This document shows, in pieces, positions 15,488 through 24,066 of a stretch of 64,000 nucleotides of DNA. The notes beneath the pieces are model-generated. The model did not search any database. It worked only from the letters and a program-made list of their open reading frames with translations, and was not told the origin of the DNA. The translations under genes and the position numbers were made by a program. Source of the stretch: Actinomadura barringtoniae (GTDB lineage: Bacteria; Actinomycetota; Actinomycetes; Streptosporangiales; Streptosporangiaceae); contig NZ_JAGEOJ010000032.1 in the NCBI RefSeq assembly GCF_017573505.1, positions 1 to 64,000 of the forward strand, given 5' to 3'. The number at the start of each line of letters is the position of its first letter. The stretch's first letter is position 1.

Positions 15488-16120
15488 TCAGTCGCGCTTG
15501 AGAGCGCAGAGCAGGCCGTCGCCGACCGGCAGCAGCAGCGGCACCAGCCGCTCGTCCTCGCGGACCATCCGGTTGACCTCGCGGATCGCGAGCGTCTCGG
15601 GGTCGCGGACGTCGGGATCGGCCACCCGGTCGTGCCAGAGCGCGTTGTCGAAGGCCACCACGCCGCCCGGACGCAGCAGCCGCAGCGCCGCCTCCAGGTA
15701 TTCGGGGTACTCCTGCTTGGCGGCGTCGCAGAAGACCATGTCGTACGCCCCGTCGGTGAAGCGCGGCAGCACCTCCAGCGCCCGCCCGACGATCATCCGG
15801 GTCCGCGAGCCGCCGAGGCCCGCCTCGGCGTAGGCCTGCTTGGCCAGCCGCTGGTGCTCATGCTCGACGTCGACGCTGGTCAGCACGCCGTCCTTGCGCA
15901 TCCCGCGCATCAGCCAGATCCCCGACACGCCGCAGCCCGACCCGACCTCGACCACCGTACGGGCGTCGATCATGGCGGCCAGGAACCGCAGCGCCGCCCC
16001 GCCCGCCGGGCCGATCGGCGTCGCGCCGACCTCGCGGCCGAGACGGCGGGCGTTAAGGATGGGTTCGTCTTCGGGGAGGAATTCCTCCACGTAGGCCAGG
16101 GTGGCCTGAATGGCGTCGAT
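15488..16120 (-). CDS. O-methyltransferase (Rv1220c-like)
   Basis: The protein has the class I SAM-dependent fold: VVEVGSGCGVSGIWLMRGM (motif I), VLTSVDVEHEHQRLAKQAY, YDMVFCDAAKQEYPEYL and LLRPGGVVAFDN. It resembles M. tuberculosis Rv1220c, which is likewise divergent from sigE. The substrate is unknown. The start is unusual: GAGGAGG (16128-16134 complement) precedes an ATC codon at 16120 by five bases, while the first canonical start, GTG 16090, has no ribosome site and would cut off DAIQATLAY. No ATG, GTG or TTG lies between 16090 and the upstream in-frame stop. Confidence 0.85.
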   Translation of the reverse strand: MDAIQATLAYVEEFLPEDEPILNARRLGREVGATPIGPAGGAALRFLAAMIDARTVVEVGSGCGVSGIWLMRGMRKDGVLTSVDVEHEHQRLAKQAYAEAGLGGSRTRMIVGRALEVLPRFTDGAYDMVFCDAAKQEYPEYLEAALRLLRPGGVVAFDNALWHDRVADPDVRDPETLAIREVNRMVREDERLVPLLLPVGDGLLCALKRD

Positions 16121-16178
16121 GGCTGCCTCCTCGCGGGACCCCCGCCTGGCTCATGCTGGAAAGACCATATCGCTGACC

Positions 16179-16205
16179 GGGAACCAACTCGCGTTCCGTC
16201 GCGTT
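16179..16205 (+). promoter_or_regulatory. ECF (SigE-type) promoter upstream of sigE
   Basis: GGGAACC (16179-16185), 16 bases, then CGTT (16202-16205) matches the M. tuberculosis SigE consensus GGGAACY-N15/16-CGTT. It lies about 97 bases before the sigE start, pointing toward it, so sigE very likely activates its own operon. Confidence 0.75.
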
Positions 16206-16301
16206 CTAACTGACAACCGGTCCACAACCGCCCCAGCCCAGGCGTGACCGTGTCGTTCCAATGCGACGAGCGTTAGGCACAGAGAGGAACAACCCGGCAC
16301 C

Positions 16302-16946
16302 ATGGGAGTCGCAGCACTTACATTCAAGGGCGCTGTGGGGGTCGGCCCCCGGCAGGGGATCGGTAACGCAGCCGCCGGGCGTGAGAACGCCCCCGAGGCC
16401 GAGTGGGCACCGCCGTCGTGGGACGAGGTGGTCCGCGAGCACTCCGCCCGGGTCTACCGTCTCGCCTACCGGCTGACCGGCAACCAGCACGACGCCGAGG
16501 ACCTCACGCAGGAGGTCTTCGTCCGGGTGTTCCGTTCGCTGTCGAACTACACGCCCGGCACGTTCGAGGGCTGGCTGCACCGCATCACGACCAACCTGTT
16601 CCTCGACATGGCGCGGCGCCGCCAGCGCATCCGCTTCGAGGGACTCGCCGACGACGCCGCCGAGCGGCTGCAGGGCCGCGAGCCCACGCCGGCGCAGGTG
16701 TACGACGACCGCAACTTCGACGCCGACGTGCAGGCCGCGCTCGACGCCCTGGCGCCCGAGTACCGGGCCGCCGTGGTGCTGTGCGACATCGAGGGCCTGT
16801 CCTACGAGGAGATCTCGGCGACGCTCGGTGTCAAACTGGGTACGGTGCGCAGCCGTATTCACCGGGGAAGGGCGCAGTTGCGCGCCGCGCTCGAGCACCG
16901 CGCGCCGCGTCGCCGCGGCGCCGAGCTGCAGCCGGAGGGCGTGTAG
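16302..16946 (+). CDS. sigE: ECF sigma factor SigE
   Basis: The 214-residue sigma factor has region 2 (ARVYRLAYRLTGNQHDAEDL, TQEVFVRVFRSL, WLHRITTNLFLDMARRR) and region 4 (ALAPEYRAAVVLCDIEGLSY, EEISATLGVKLGTVRSRIHR). About 35 glycine/alanine-rich residues precede region 2. Gene order (divergent methyltransferase, then anti-sigma factor, HtrA, TatB) matches M. tuberculosis sigE, which directs the response to envelope stress. The upstream SigE-type promoter indicates autoregulation. Confidence 0.93.
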   Translation: MGVAALTFKGAVGVGPRQGIGNAAAGRENAPEAEWAPPSWDEVVREHSARVYRLAYRLTGNQHDAEDLTQEVFVRVFRSLSNYTPGTFEGWLHRITTNLFLDMARRRQRIRFEGLADDAAERLQGREPTPAQVYDDRNFDADVQAALDALAPEYRAAVVLCDIEGLSYEEISATLGVKLGTVRSRIHRGRAQLRAALEHRAPRRRGAELQPEGV

Positions 16947-17000
16947 CCCGCCGGGTGCGCAACGATGGCGCGAGACTGATCTGAACGACGAGGGAGCCGC

Positions 17001-17666
17001 GTGAGTTGTCTGGGGGAGCGTCTGACCGCTCTGGTCGACGGTGAGCTGGGCCACGACGAGCGCGACCGAGCGCTGGCCCATCTCGCGCGCTGCGAGCGCT
17101 GCCGCTCTGAGGCGGACGCGCTGCGGCGGCTCAAGGGCCGGTTGCGCGGACTGGCCGACCTTCCCGCGAGCGACGGGGCCGACGACCTCCCGTCCGGCGA
17201 CTTCCTGTCCCGCCTGCGCGGGATGGCCGAGCCCGCCGGCGGCCTCGGCGACCAGGACTCGGGCGACGGCGAGCCGCCCACCGGGATGCCGACGCCCTCA
17301 CTGCCCCTGACCAGGCCCCTGCGGCCCGGCGTTCGCGCAGGACACCCAGGGTCGGGACGGATCCCGTCCAGGCCCCGTGACAACAGGCCCGCAGCCCGGG
17401 CCGGCGGCCGTTCCGGCGCCGGTCACGCGGCCGCCGTGGGACTCGCGCGCCGCCCGCCGCGGCGCCGCTACCTCGCGGTCGGCGCCGCAACGCTCTTCCT
17501 CGGGCTCGGCACCGCCAGCTACGCCGTGGGCGGCCGCCAGGAGGCGCCCGCCGTGACCCCCGCGTTCGACCGGTTCGCGGTCGAACACGCGCTGACGTCC
17601 GGAGACGCCCCGCTCACCGATACGCTGACCGACCAGACCACCGTCCAGGTATCCCCGGAGCCGTGA
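17001..17666 (+). CDS. rseA: zinc-type anti-sigma factor (RseA-like)
   Basis: The 221-residue protein has the ZAS motif HxxxCxxC (H27, C31, C34) in a short helical N-terminal domain, a disordered linker rich in Gly, Pro and Arg, one membrane helix (about residues 158-178, LAVGAATLFLGLGTASYAV) and a short extracytoplasmic tail. It would hold SigE at the membrane until redox or proteolytic release. GTG 17001 follows GAGGGAG. Its stop overlaps the start of the next gene by 4 bases (17663-17666). Confidence 0.9.
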   Translation: MSCLGERLTALVDGELGHDERDRALAHLARCERCRSEADALRRLKGRLRGLADLPASDGADDLPSGDFLSRLRGMAEPAGGLGDQDSGDGEPPTGMPTPSLPLTRPLRPGVRAGHPGSGRIPSRPRDNRPAARAGGRSGAGHAAAVGLARRPPRRRYLAVGAATLFLGLGTASYAVGGRQEAPAVTPAFDRFAVEHALTSGDAPLTDTLTDQTTVQVSPEP

Positions 17667-18961
17667 CCGGCCGATCTTCCAGCCCGGATCGTCGCCGCCG
17701 CCCGCTGACGGCCGCGCGTCATGCCGTGCTGCCAGGACACTTCGGGTCGTCGCCGCGCACCGACTCCGCGCGGCACCTCGGGTCGCCGCTGCTCGCCGAG
17801 GCGCGGCCGCACGCCGGGTCGCCGCTGCGTCGCAGGTCGAGCGCCGCGCTGCTCGCGGGCGGGCTCGCCGCCGCGCTCGCGCTCGCCGGGGCGCTGGCCG
17901 GGGACGCGTGCGCCGCGCGCCGCGTGGAGAGCGATCCCGAGGCCGTACGGCTGCTGGAGGCGGCCACCAAGGCGGCCAGGCAGGTGCCGTACGAGGGGAC
18001 CCAGTTCCTCACCACATGGGGTCACAAGGGCTCCACCACGTCGCTGGTACGGGTCGCGCACACGCCCGGTGCCGGGACCTACTTCGACGCCGGGGAGCCC
18101 GTCCAGCGCGGCACCGCACCCGTGTCGGGCCCGAGCCGTACCGGCGGATCCACCGCCGAGCGCACCTACCAGGCCGACTCCTCCGTCGGCCGGAGCGCGC
18201 TGATCGGCTTCACGACCGAGATGCTCGCGCTGCTCACCCGCAACTACTCCCTCGTACGGGCCGCCGACGCGTCCGTGTGCGGCCGCCAGGCGCGGGTGAT
18301 CGAGGCGCGGCGTTCCAACGGCACCGCCGCCGGGCGCTTCTGGGTCGATTCCGAGACCGGCCTGATGCTGCACCGCGAGCTGCTGGACGCGGGCGGCCGT
18401 TCGGTCGCCGCCACCGGCTTCCGCGAGCTGCGCATCGCCCGTCCCGCCCGCGACACCCGGGTCGCCCTGCGCGGCGGCCGTTCCGTCGGCGAGAGCACCG
18501 TCCCGGTCGTCACCGCCTCGCCCTGGGAGGACCGCCTGGCGTCGGGCGACCTCGCCTCGCTGCGCCGCTCCGGCTGGCGCATCCCCGACGCCCTGCCCGA
18601 GCATTTCAAGCTCTACGACGCCCGCCGCGACACCAAGGCCGACACCGTTCACCTCAGCTACACCGACGGGTTGTCCGCGGTGTCGGTGTTCGTCCAGCGG
18701 GGCGGCGCCGTCGACCGGTCGCGGATGAACGGGTGGCAGCGCACCCGCGACGACGGCAAGACGATCTTCCGTCGCGACTCGCTCCAGCATTGGGCCGTAT
18801 GGTCCGGGGACGGCTACGTTTACACGGTGCTGACGGACGCGCCCCAGGACACCGCCGACTCGGTGATCGACGCCCTCCCCGAAGGGAGTGGCCTGCACTT
18901 CTGGGGTCGCATGGGGCGGGGCGCGCGCCGTCTTGGTACGTGGGTCAATCCGTTCGGCTGA
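17663..18961 (+). CDS. exported MucB/RseB-like sigma regulatory protein
   Basis: The 432-residue protein has a basic N-terminal region, a membrane or signal segment (about residues 60-82, ALLAGGLAAALALAGALAG), then a large extracytoplasmic part. The first half resembles the MucB/RseB lipoprotein-like fold (VPYEGTQFLTTWG, RFWVDSETGLMLHRELLDAG) and the second the RseB C-terminal domain (GWRIPDALPEHFKLYDARR). In proteobacteria RseB protects the anti-sigma factor from proteolysis and senses envelope lipids or proteins. Coupling to the anti-sigma gene supports the same role here. Confidence 0.8.
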   Translation: MTGRSSSPDRRRRPLTAARHAVLPGHFGSSPRTDSARHLGSPLLAEARPHAGSPLRRRSSAALLAGGLAAALALAGALAGDACAARRVESDPEAVRLLEAATKAARQVPYEGTQFLTTWGHKGSTTSLVRVAHTPGAGTYFDAGEPVQRGTAPVSGPSRTGGSTAERTYQADSSVGRSALIGFTTEMLALLTRNYSLVRAADASVCGRQARVIEARRSNGTAAGRFWVDSETGLMLHRELLDAGGRSVAATGFRELRIARPARDTRVALRGGRSVGESTVPVVTASPWEDRLASGDLASLRRSGWRIPDALPEHFKLYDARRDTKADTVHLSYTDGLSAVSVFVQRGGAVDRSRMNGWQRTRDDGKTIFRRDSLQHWAVWSGDGYVYTVLTDAPQDTADSVIDALPEGSGLHFWGRMGRGARRLGTWVNPFG

Positions 18962-19042
18962 TGAACTCTTATGCTCATCACATGCCCCGATGGGCACTAT
19001 GAGCGCGGATGACGAGAGCCATGCTCGGTAGGAGAGATGGGG

Positions 19043-20842
19043 ATGACGGAAGAGAGCCGCGAGCCCGCCAAGACGCCGTCGGGGAGCGATCGGGTCGTCG
19101 CCGGCCTTGGGGCTGAGCGGACGGGGGACACCGGCGAGCAGCCGGTTTCCCCTGAGACCGCCGACGATCTCCAGCAGCCCTCGGCGGGGAACGATCCCGT
19201 CGAGCCGCAGCCGTGGGACGATCCCGCCGAGCCGCGGGCGTGGGACGACCCGGTCGAGCCGCCCGCCGCGGACCGGTCCTCCGACCTTCCGGCGGGCCGG
19301 CACGACCAGCCCGTCGAGATCGAGGCCGACCCGGCCGCCGCGCACGCCTTCGCCCCGCCGGACTCGCCCGGCGGCCACCTGCCGCAGGACGACGTCCCGC
19401 TGGTCCCGGGCATGTCCGCGGCGTCCGGCGCGCCCGCCACCGCCGTGGAGATGCCCATGCCCGAGAGCATGGACCCCGCGCGGCACCGGCCCGGCTTCGT
19501 ACCGCACAACCAGGACCCGCGGGCCGGCTACGGCTGGCCGCAGCAGGCGTCCCACCAGCCTCCGCCGCCCGGAGCGCACGGCCAGGTCCCGCCCTCGGGC
19601 GCTCAGCCGATGGGCCCGCCGCCCGGCGGACCCCGGCCGATGCCCGGCCCCGGCGGCTACGGCCCGCCTCCCGGCGGCACCGGCCCCAACTGGGCCCCCG
19701 TGCCCCCGCCGCCCTCGGTGCGCGGCGGCGGCCCCAGCGTCGGCGTGCTCGCCGTGATCGGCCTCATCGTGGCGCTGGTCGCGGGCGGCGTCGGCGCGGG
19801 CATCGGCGTGATGGCCTCCGGCGACGACGACCACGGTACGGTCAGCCTCGGCAGCAGCGACGGCGGCGGCTCGTCGGCCAACAACCGGCCGCCGGACTCG
19901 ATCGCGGGCGTGGCGCGCAAGGTGCTGCCCAGCGTCGTGATGATCAAGGTTCAGGCGGCGAACGGCGAGGGCGGCGCGGGCACCGGCTTCATCGTCAACA
20001 GCGGCTACATCATCACCAACAACCACGTGGTCGCCGGCGGCGGCAGCGGCGGCAGCATCCAGGTCGTCTTCAACGACAAGAAGAGCCTGCCCGCCACCGT
20101 GAAGGGCACCGACCCCGGCTCCGACGTCGCCGTGCTGAAGATCGACGGCAACCACAACCTGCCGCCGCTCGCGGTCGGCAACTCCGACAAGATCGCGGTC
20201 GGCGACCCGGTGATCGCGGTCGGCTCGCCGCTCGGCCTGCAGAGCTCGGTCACCACGGGCATCGTCAGCGCCCTGAACCGCCCGGTCCAGACGCGCAGCG
20301 AAGAGGGCGGCGACGCCTCGGTGCTGAACGCGATCCAGACCGACGCGGCGATCAACCCCGGCAACTCCGGCGGCCCCCTGGTCGACTCGCAGGGCCGGGT
20401 GATCGGCATCAACACCGCCATCGCCTCGCTCGGCGGCGGCGGCCAGTCCCCGTTCGGCGGCGAGCAGCAGAGCGGCAGCATCGGCCTCGGCTTCGCCATC
20501 CCGATCAACCAGGCCCGGCGGGTCGCCGAGGAGATCATCAACACCGGCGGCGCCAAGCGGACCCAGCTCGGCATCAACATGGACACCCGCTTCCAGGGCT
20601 CCGGCGTGAAGATCCTGGACAAGGCCCAGGGCAACTCCGAGCCCATCGTCAAGGGCGGCCCGGCCGAGAAGGCGGGCCTCAAGGCCGGCGACGTGATCAC
20701 CAAGATCAACGACCAGATCGTGGACGGCCCCGCCGACCTGTCCGCCCAGATCCGCAGCAAGGCCCCCGGCGACAAGGTGAAGATCACCTACGAGCGCGGC
20801 GGCAAGGAGAGCTCGGTCGAGGTCACCCTCGCCGCAGCCTGA
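19043..20842 (+). CDS. htrA: HtrA/DegP-like serine protease with PDZ domain
   Basis: The 599-residue protein has a long cytoplasmic acidic and proline-rich region (1-235) with short repeats, one membrane helix (about 236-258), a trypsin-like domain with His328 (NNHVV), Asp361 (SDVAVLKID) and Ser442 (GNSGGPL), and one C-terminal PDZ domain (EKAGLKAGDVITKI). It degrades misfolded proteins outside the membrane, and in M. tuberculosis HtrA acts in the SigE/RseA pathway. ATG 19043 has GGAGAG six bases upstream; ATG 19037 has no room for a ribosome site. Confidence 0.93.
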   Translation: MTEESREPAKTPSGSDRVVAGLGAERTGDTGEQPVSPETADDLQQPSAGNDPVEPQPWDDPAEPRAWDDPVEPPAADRSSDLPAGRHDQPVEIEADPAAAHAFAPPDSPGGHLPQDDVPLVPGMSAASGAPATAVEMPMPESMDPARHRPGFVPHNQDPRAGYGWPQQASHQPPPPGAHGQVPPSGAQPMGPPPGGPRPMPGPGGYGPPPGGTGPNWAPVPPPPSVRGGGPSVGVLAVIGLIVALVAGGVGAGIGVMASGDDDHGTVSLGSSDGGGSSANNRPPDSIAGVARKVLPSVVMIKVQAANGEGGAGTGFIVNSGYIITNNHVVAGGGSGGSIQVVFNDKKSLPATVKGTDPGSDVAVLKIDGNHNLPPLAVGNSDKIAVGDPVIAVGSPLGLQSSVTTGIVSALNRPVQTRSEEGGDASVLNAIQTDAAINPGNSGGPLVDSQGRVIGINTAIASLGGGGQSPFGGEQQSGSIGLGFAIPINQARRVAEEIINTGGAKRTQLGINMDTRFQGSGVKILDKAQGNSEPIVKGGPAEKAGLKAGDVITKINDQIVDGPADLSAQIRSKAPGDKVKITYERGGKESSVEVTLAAA

Positions 20843-20848
20843 GCATGA

Positions 20849-20884
20849 AGGGCCGGGCGCGCCGCACGCGGCGCGCCCGGCCCT
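20849..20884. terminator. terminator after htrA
   Basis: A 16-bp perfect GC-rich stem (AGGGCCGGGCGCGCCG with its complement) around a CACG loop, four bases after the htrA stop codon. It has no T tract, which is common for actinobacterial terminators. Confidence 0.75.
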
Positions 20885-21020
20885 GTCACCTGACTGACAG
20901 GTTTCGGCGAGATGACCGGTGATCGCTGGGGCCCACGGGCTGTCGTCGAGAGCATGTTCGGCGGATACTCTGAGGGAACCGGGCCGCGCAGGTCCGGTCC
21001 CATGGTGTGTGGAGGACGGG

Positions 21021-21371
21021 TTGTTCGACGTCGGACTGGGCGAGATGGCGGTGCTCGTCGTGCTCGCCCTGGTCATCTTCGGTGACAAGCTGCCCCAGGC
21101 CGCCGGCCAGGCGGGCCGTGCGCTCCGGCAGCTGCGGCAGATGGCCAACAGTGCCAAGGCGGACCTTCAGGAGGGACTCGGCCCGGAGTTCAAGGACTTC
21201 GACATCGCCGACCTCAACCCGAAGACCTTCGTCCGCAAGCACCTGCTCGACGACGATGACACCACGTACGCCAACGGTCACACCTTCGACGACGACCCCT
21301 CCTACGCCACCGCCGTCGCCGGCGGCCTGGACCACGACGAACCCGCCCCCTTCGACAACGAAGCCACCTGA
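21021..21371 (+). CDS. tatB: Sec-independent translocase protein TatB
   Basis: The 116-residue protein starts FDVGLGEMAVLVVLALVIFG and has the TatA/B pattern: one short membrane helix, a hinge with KLPQ, an amphipathic helix (AAGQAGRALRQLRQMANSAK), then an acidic tail (QEGLGPEFKDFDIADLNP typical of actinobacterial TatB). It forms the signal-peptide receptor of the Tat pathway with TatC. The start is TTG with GGAGG five bases upstream. Position after htrA is conserved with M. tuberculosis. At least one likely client, the RR-signal phospholipase, is in this window. Confidence 0.92.
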   Translation: MFDVGLGEMAVLVVLALVIFGDKLPQAAGQAGRALRQLRQMANSAKADLQEGLGPEFKDFDIADLNPKTFVRKHLLDDDDTTYANGHTFDDDPSYATAVAGGLDHDEPAPFDNEAT

Positions 21372-21423
21372 CCTTGGGCCGGGAGCGTCCTCACGAGCAG
21401 AGAGAAGCCGAACTCTGGCATCG

Positions 21424-21618
21424 GTGCACACTTTGGAACTCCGGCTGACCGCGCTCGAGGCGCGGGTCGCCGACGTCGAGAACCACTTCGGTGGGCAGCT
21501 CTACCAGATCCGCCGGGAGAGCGTGGCGACGCAGCTCAACCTGGGCAAGATCATGGATCACCTCGGCGTTGCCGCGGCGACCGACGCGGAAGCCGACGAG
21601 GTGCTCGACAACGAGTGA
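21424..21618 (+). CDS. small coiled-coil protein
   Basis: From GTG 21424 the frame encodes 64 residues with heptad-like spacing (LELRLTALEARVADVENHFG, QIRRESVATQLNLGKIMDHL) and an acidic end. It lies 52 bases after tatB and is followed by a strong terminator, so it is probably the last gene of the tatB unit. The start is uncertain, because the ribosome site is weak and a CTG two codons upstream is possible. I do not recognise the family. Confidence 0.6.
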   Translation: MHTLELRLTALEARVADVENHFGGQLYQIRRESVATQLNLGKIMDHLGVAAATDAEADEVLDNE

Positions 21619-21630
21619 TCCTCAGACGCA

Positions 21631-21672
21631 ACGAGAGAGGGCCCGTCCCGGGTGGGGCGGGCCCTCTCTCGT
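21631..21672. terminator. bidirectional terminator, tatB unit / mrp
   Basis: A 15-bp perfect stem (ACGAGAGAGGGCCCG with its complement) and 12-base loop between the small coiled-coil gene and the convergent mrp gene, suited to ending both. Confidence 0.85.
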
Positions 21673-21713
21673 GTCCGTGGCCTCGGGCGGCTGTACGGCC
21701 GTGTGAGCGGGGC

Positions 21714-22856
21714 TTAGAGCTTGTTGCGGGGGGTGATGCCGAGGCTCATGCCGGACAGGCCGCGGGAGCGGCCGCCGATCTTGTCGGCGATGGTGCGGAG
21801 CTCCTTGGCGGCGCCGGAGTCGGGGTCGCCCAGGACGAGCGGGGTGCCGTTGTCGCCGCCCTCGCGCAGGCGCGGGTCGATCTGGACCTGGCCGAGCAGC
21901 GGGACGCGGGTGCCGAGGGTCTTGGTGAGGGCGTCGGCGACCGTCTGGCCGCCGCCCGAGCCGAAGATGTCCTGGCGCTCGCCGCAGTGGGCGCACGTGA
22001 GGTACGACATGTTCTCGATCACGCCGACGACCTGCTGGTGGGTCTGGGCGGCGATCGCGCCGGCGCGCTCGGCGACCTCGGCGGCGGCCTGCTGCGGCGT
22101 CGTGACCACCAGGATCTCGGCCGAGGGCAGCAGCTGGGCGACGGAGATCGCGATGTCGCCGGTGCCCGGGGGCAGGTCCATCAGCAGAATGTCCAGGTCG
22201 CCCCAGTAGACGTCGGCGAGGAACTGCTGGAGCGCGCGGTGCAGCATCGGGCCGCGCCACACGACGGGCTGGTTGCCGGCGGTGAACATGCCGACCGAGA
22301 TGACCTTCACGTCGTGCGCGGTCGGAGGCATGATCATGTCCTCGACCTTGGTCGGCGCGTGCTCCACGCCGAGCATGCGCGGCACCGAGTGGCCGTAGAT
22401 GTCGGCGTCCACGACGCCGACCTTGCGGCCCTGCGCGGCCAGGGCCGCGGCCAGGTTGACCGTGACGGAGGACTTGCCGACGCCGCCCTTGCCGCTCGCG
22501 ACGGCGTAGACCTTGGTGAGGCTGTTGGGCTTGGCGAACGGGATCTCCTTGGCGGCCTCGCCGCCGCGGAGCTTGGTCTGGAGCGCCTTGCGCTGCTCCT
22601 CGCTCATCACGTCCAGCTCGACCCGCACCGAGGTCACGCCCTCGAGTTTCGAGACGGCCTCGGTGACGTTCCTGGTCAGGGTGTCCTTCATCGGACAGCC
22701 GGCCACGGTGAGGTAAATGCCGACGTCCACCGTGCCGTCCGGCGCGATGTCGACGTTCTTGACCATGTCGAGCTCGGTGATGGGCTTGCGGATCTCAGGA
22801 TCGTTCACCGTGGCGAGCGCCGCGGTCACCTGCTCGGTCGTCAACTGGGAGGCCAT
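21714..22856 (-). CDS. mrp: Mrp/NBP35-type Fe-S cluster carrier ATPase
   Basis: The 380-residue protein has an N-terminal MIP18/DUF59 domain (LATVNDPEIRKPITELDMV, VAGCPM) and a ParA-like ATPase domain with the deviant Walker A ASGKGGVGKSS, VVDADIYGHS, LMDLPPGTGD and the bridging CxxC pair (CAHC). ApbC/Mrp proteins assemble or carry iron-sulfur clusters. In M. tuberculosis mrp (Rv1229c) is also close to the DUF1003 and MgtE-like genes. It is divergent from the MarR gene. Confidence 0.93.
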   Translation of the reverse strand: MASQLTTEQVTAALATVNDPEIRKPITELDMVKNVDIAPDGTVDVGIYLTVAGCPMKDTLTRNVTEAVSKLEGVTSVRVELDVMSEEQRKALQTKLRGGEAAKEIPFAKPNSLTKVYAVASGKGGVGKSSVTVNLAAALAAQGRKVGVVDADIYGHSVPRMLGVEHAPTKVEDMIMPPTAHDVKVISVGMFTAGNQPVVWRGPMLHRALQQFLADVYWGDLDILLMDLPPGTGDIAISVAQLLPSAEILVVTTPQQAAAEVAERAGAIAAQTHQQVVGVIENMSYLTCAHCGERQDIFGSGGGQTVADALTKTLGTRVPLLGQVQIDPRLREGGDNGTPLVLGDPDSGAAKELRTIADKIGGRSRGLSGMSLGITPRNKL

Positions 22857-22981
22857 GACCCCATGGTATGAACCTCCAACGGGTGCAGGCGAACCCGGGT
22901 GCCACGCAGGGTGATCAACACGCCCATACCCCGTCGTCGAGAGGCATCGCGCGGGGCGGTCGCCGGCCTTACCATCGGGGC

Positions 22982-23446
22982 GTGACAACGCAGTCCAGCG
23001 CCATATCGGCAGCCGAGTTCACCGTCTGGCGGACCCTGCTGCGGGCCCAGGTCCAGATCTCCCGCCGTCTTCAGGCCGATCTCCTGGCCGATCACGACCT
23101 CGCGCTCGGCTCCTACGACGTGCTGATGCACCTGGGGGAGGCCGATGGCGGCCGGCTGCGGATGAACGATCTCGCCGACCGGGTGCTGCTGTCGCGCAGC
23201 GGCCTCACCCGGCTCGTCGACCGGCTGCAGCGGGAGGGCCTGGTCTGCCGCGAGTCGTGCAGCAGCGACGCGCGCGGGCTCTTCGCGGTGCTGACGCCGA
23301 CGGGGCGAGCGCGGCTGGCCGAGGCCACTCCCACGTATCAGCAGGGCGTACGGGACTACGTGCTGAGCCGGCTGGACGAGGACGACCTGAAGCAGTTCGG
23401 GCTGATCCTCGACAAGCTGGCCGACGAGCCCGTCGCGATCGTCTAG
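22982..23446 (+). CDS. MarR-family transcriptional regulator
   Basis: The 154-residue winged-helix protein has the MarR pattern: SYDVLMHLGEADGGRLRMND, LADRVLLSRSGLTRLVDRLQ, REGLVCRESCSSDARG and the wing LFAVLTPTGRARL, with dimerisation helices at both ends. The ligand and targets are unknown; it may act on the 125-base divergent region with mrp. GTG 22982 has no ribosome site, but TACCAT (22970-22975) lies six bases upstream, suggesting a leaderless transcript. Confidence 0.88.
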   Translation: MTTQSSAISAAEFTVWRTLLRAQVQISRRLQADLLADHDLALGSYDVLMHLGEADGGRLRMNDLADRVLLSRSGLTRLVDRLQREGLVCRESCSSDARGLFAVLTPTGRARLAEATPTYQQGVRDYVLSRLDEDDLKQFGLILDKLADEPVAIV

Positions 23447-23491
23447 CCCGTGTGCCGGCGCGGTCTGCCATCGCGCGAGTGCGTCCGAAGG

Positions 23492-23514
23492 TCTGGCCGA
23501 GGAACGAGGCCAGA
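23492..23514. terminator. weak hairpin between marR and DUF1003 gene
   Basis: TCTGGCC and GGCCAGA pair over seven bases with a 9-base loop in the 101-base convergent gap. It could act as a shared terminator, but the stem is short and lacks a T tract. Confidence 0.4.
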
Positions 23515-23547
23515 TCGCGAAGCGATGCAGCGCTCGCCAAAGCTCGG

Positions 23548-24066
23548 TTAGGTCGAGCCGCCAGGCGAGGCCGTGGGCCGGGCTTTTTCGAACAGCGCGC
23601 GTTCGCCGTCCAGCTCCTTCAGCATCTGCTGGAGCTCCGAACGCAGGAAGTCGCGGGTCGCCACCTCGCTGAGCGCCAGCCGCAGCGCGGCGACCTCGCG
23701 GGTGAGGAACTCGGTGTCGGCGATGGTCCGCTCGTCGCGGGTGCGGTCCTGTTCGTTCTGAACGCGGTCCCGGTCGTCCTGCCGGTTCTGCGCCAGCAGG
23801 ATCAGCGGCGCCGCGTACGACGCCTGCAGCGACAGCATCAGCGTCAGGAAGATGAACGGGTAGGCGTCGAAGCGGAGCGACGACGGGGCCAGCGCGTTCC
23901 ACCCGATCCAGACCGCCACGAAGACGGTCATGTAGACCAGGAATCGCGCCGTGCCCAGGAACCGCGCGATCCGTTCGGAGAACTGGCCGAACGCCTCGGA
24001 GTCGTAGCGCGGCAGCTGCAGCGTGGAGCGCCGGATGTCGCGCGGCTGGTCCAGTCGTGCGGTCAT
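23548..24066 (-). CDS. DUF1003 membrane protein
   Basis: The 172-residue protein has the DUF1003 pattern: an N-terminal amphipathic part (SEAFGQFSERIARFLG), two membrane helices (about residues 38-58 and 68-92, FVAVWIGWNAL and YPFIFLTLMLSLQASYAAPL), then a charged coiled-coil tail (QNRQDDRDRVQNEQDRTRDE). The role is unknown. The ATG follows GAGGAGG and overlaps the stop of the MgtE-like gene (24063-24066), so they are coupled, the order also found in M. tuberculosis (Rv1231c/Rv1232c). Confidence 0.87.
   Translation of the reverse strand: MTARLDQPRDIRRSTLQLPRYDSEAFGQFSERIARFLGTARFLVYMTVFVAVWIGWNALAPSSLRFDAYPFIFLTLMLSLQASYAAPLILLAQNRQDDRDRVQNEQDRTRDERTIADTEFLTREVAALRLALSEVATRDFLRSELQQMLKELDGERALFEKARPTASPGGST

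Noticed and set aside
17519..21157. 1212-codon minus-strand frame across the sigE-htrA locus
   Set aside because: Antisense shadow of several genes with clear motifs on the plus strand.
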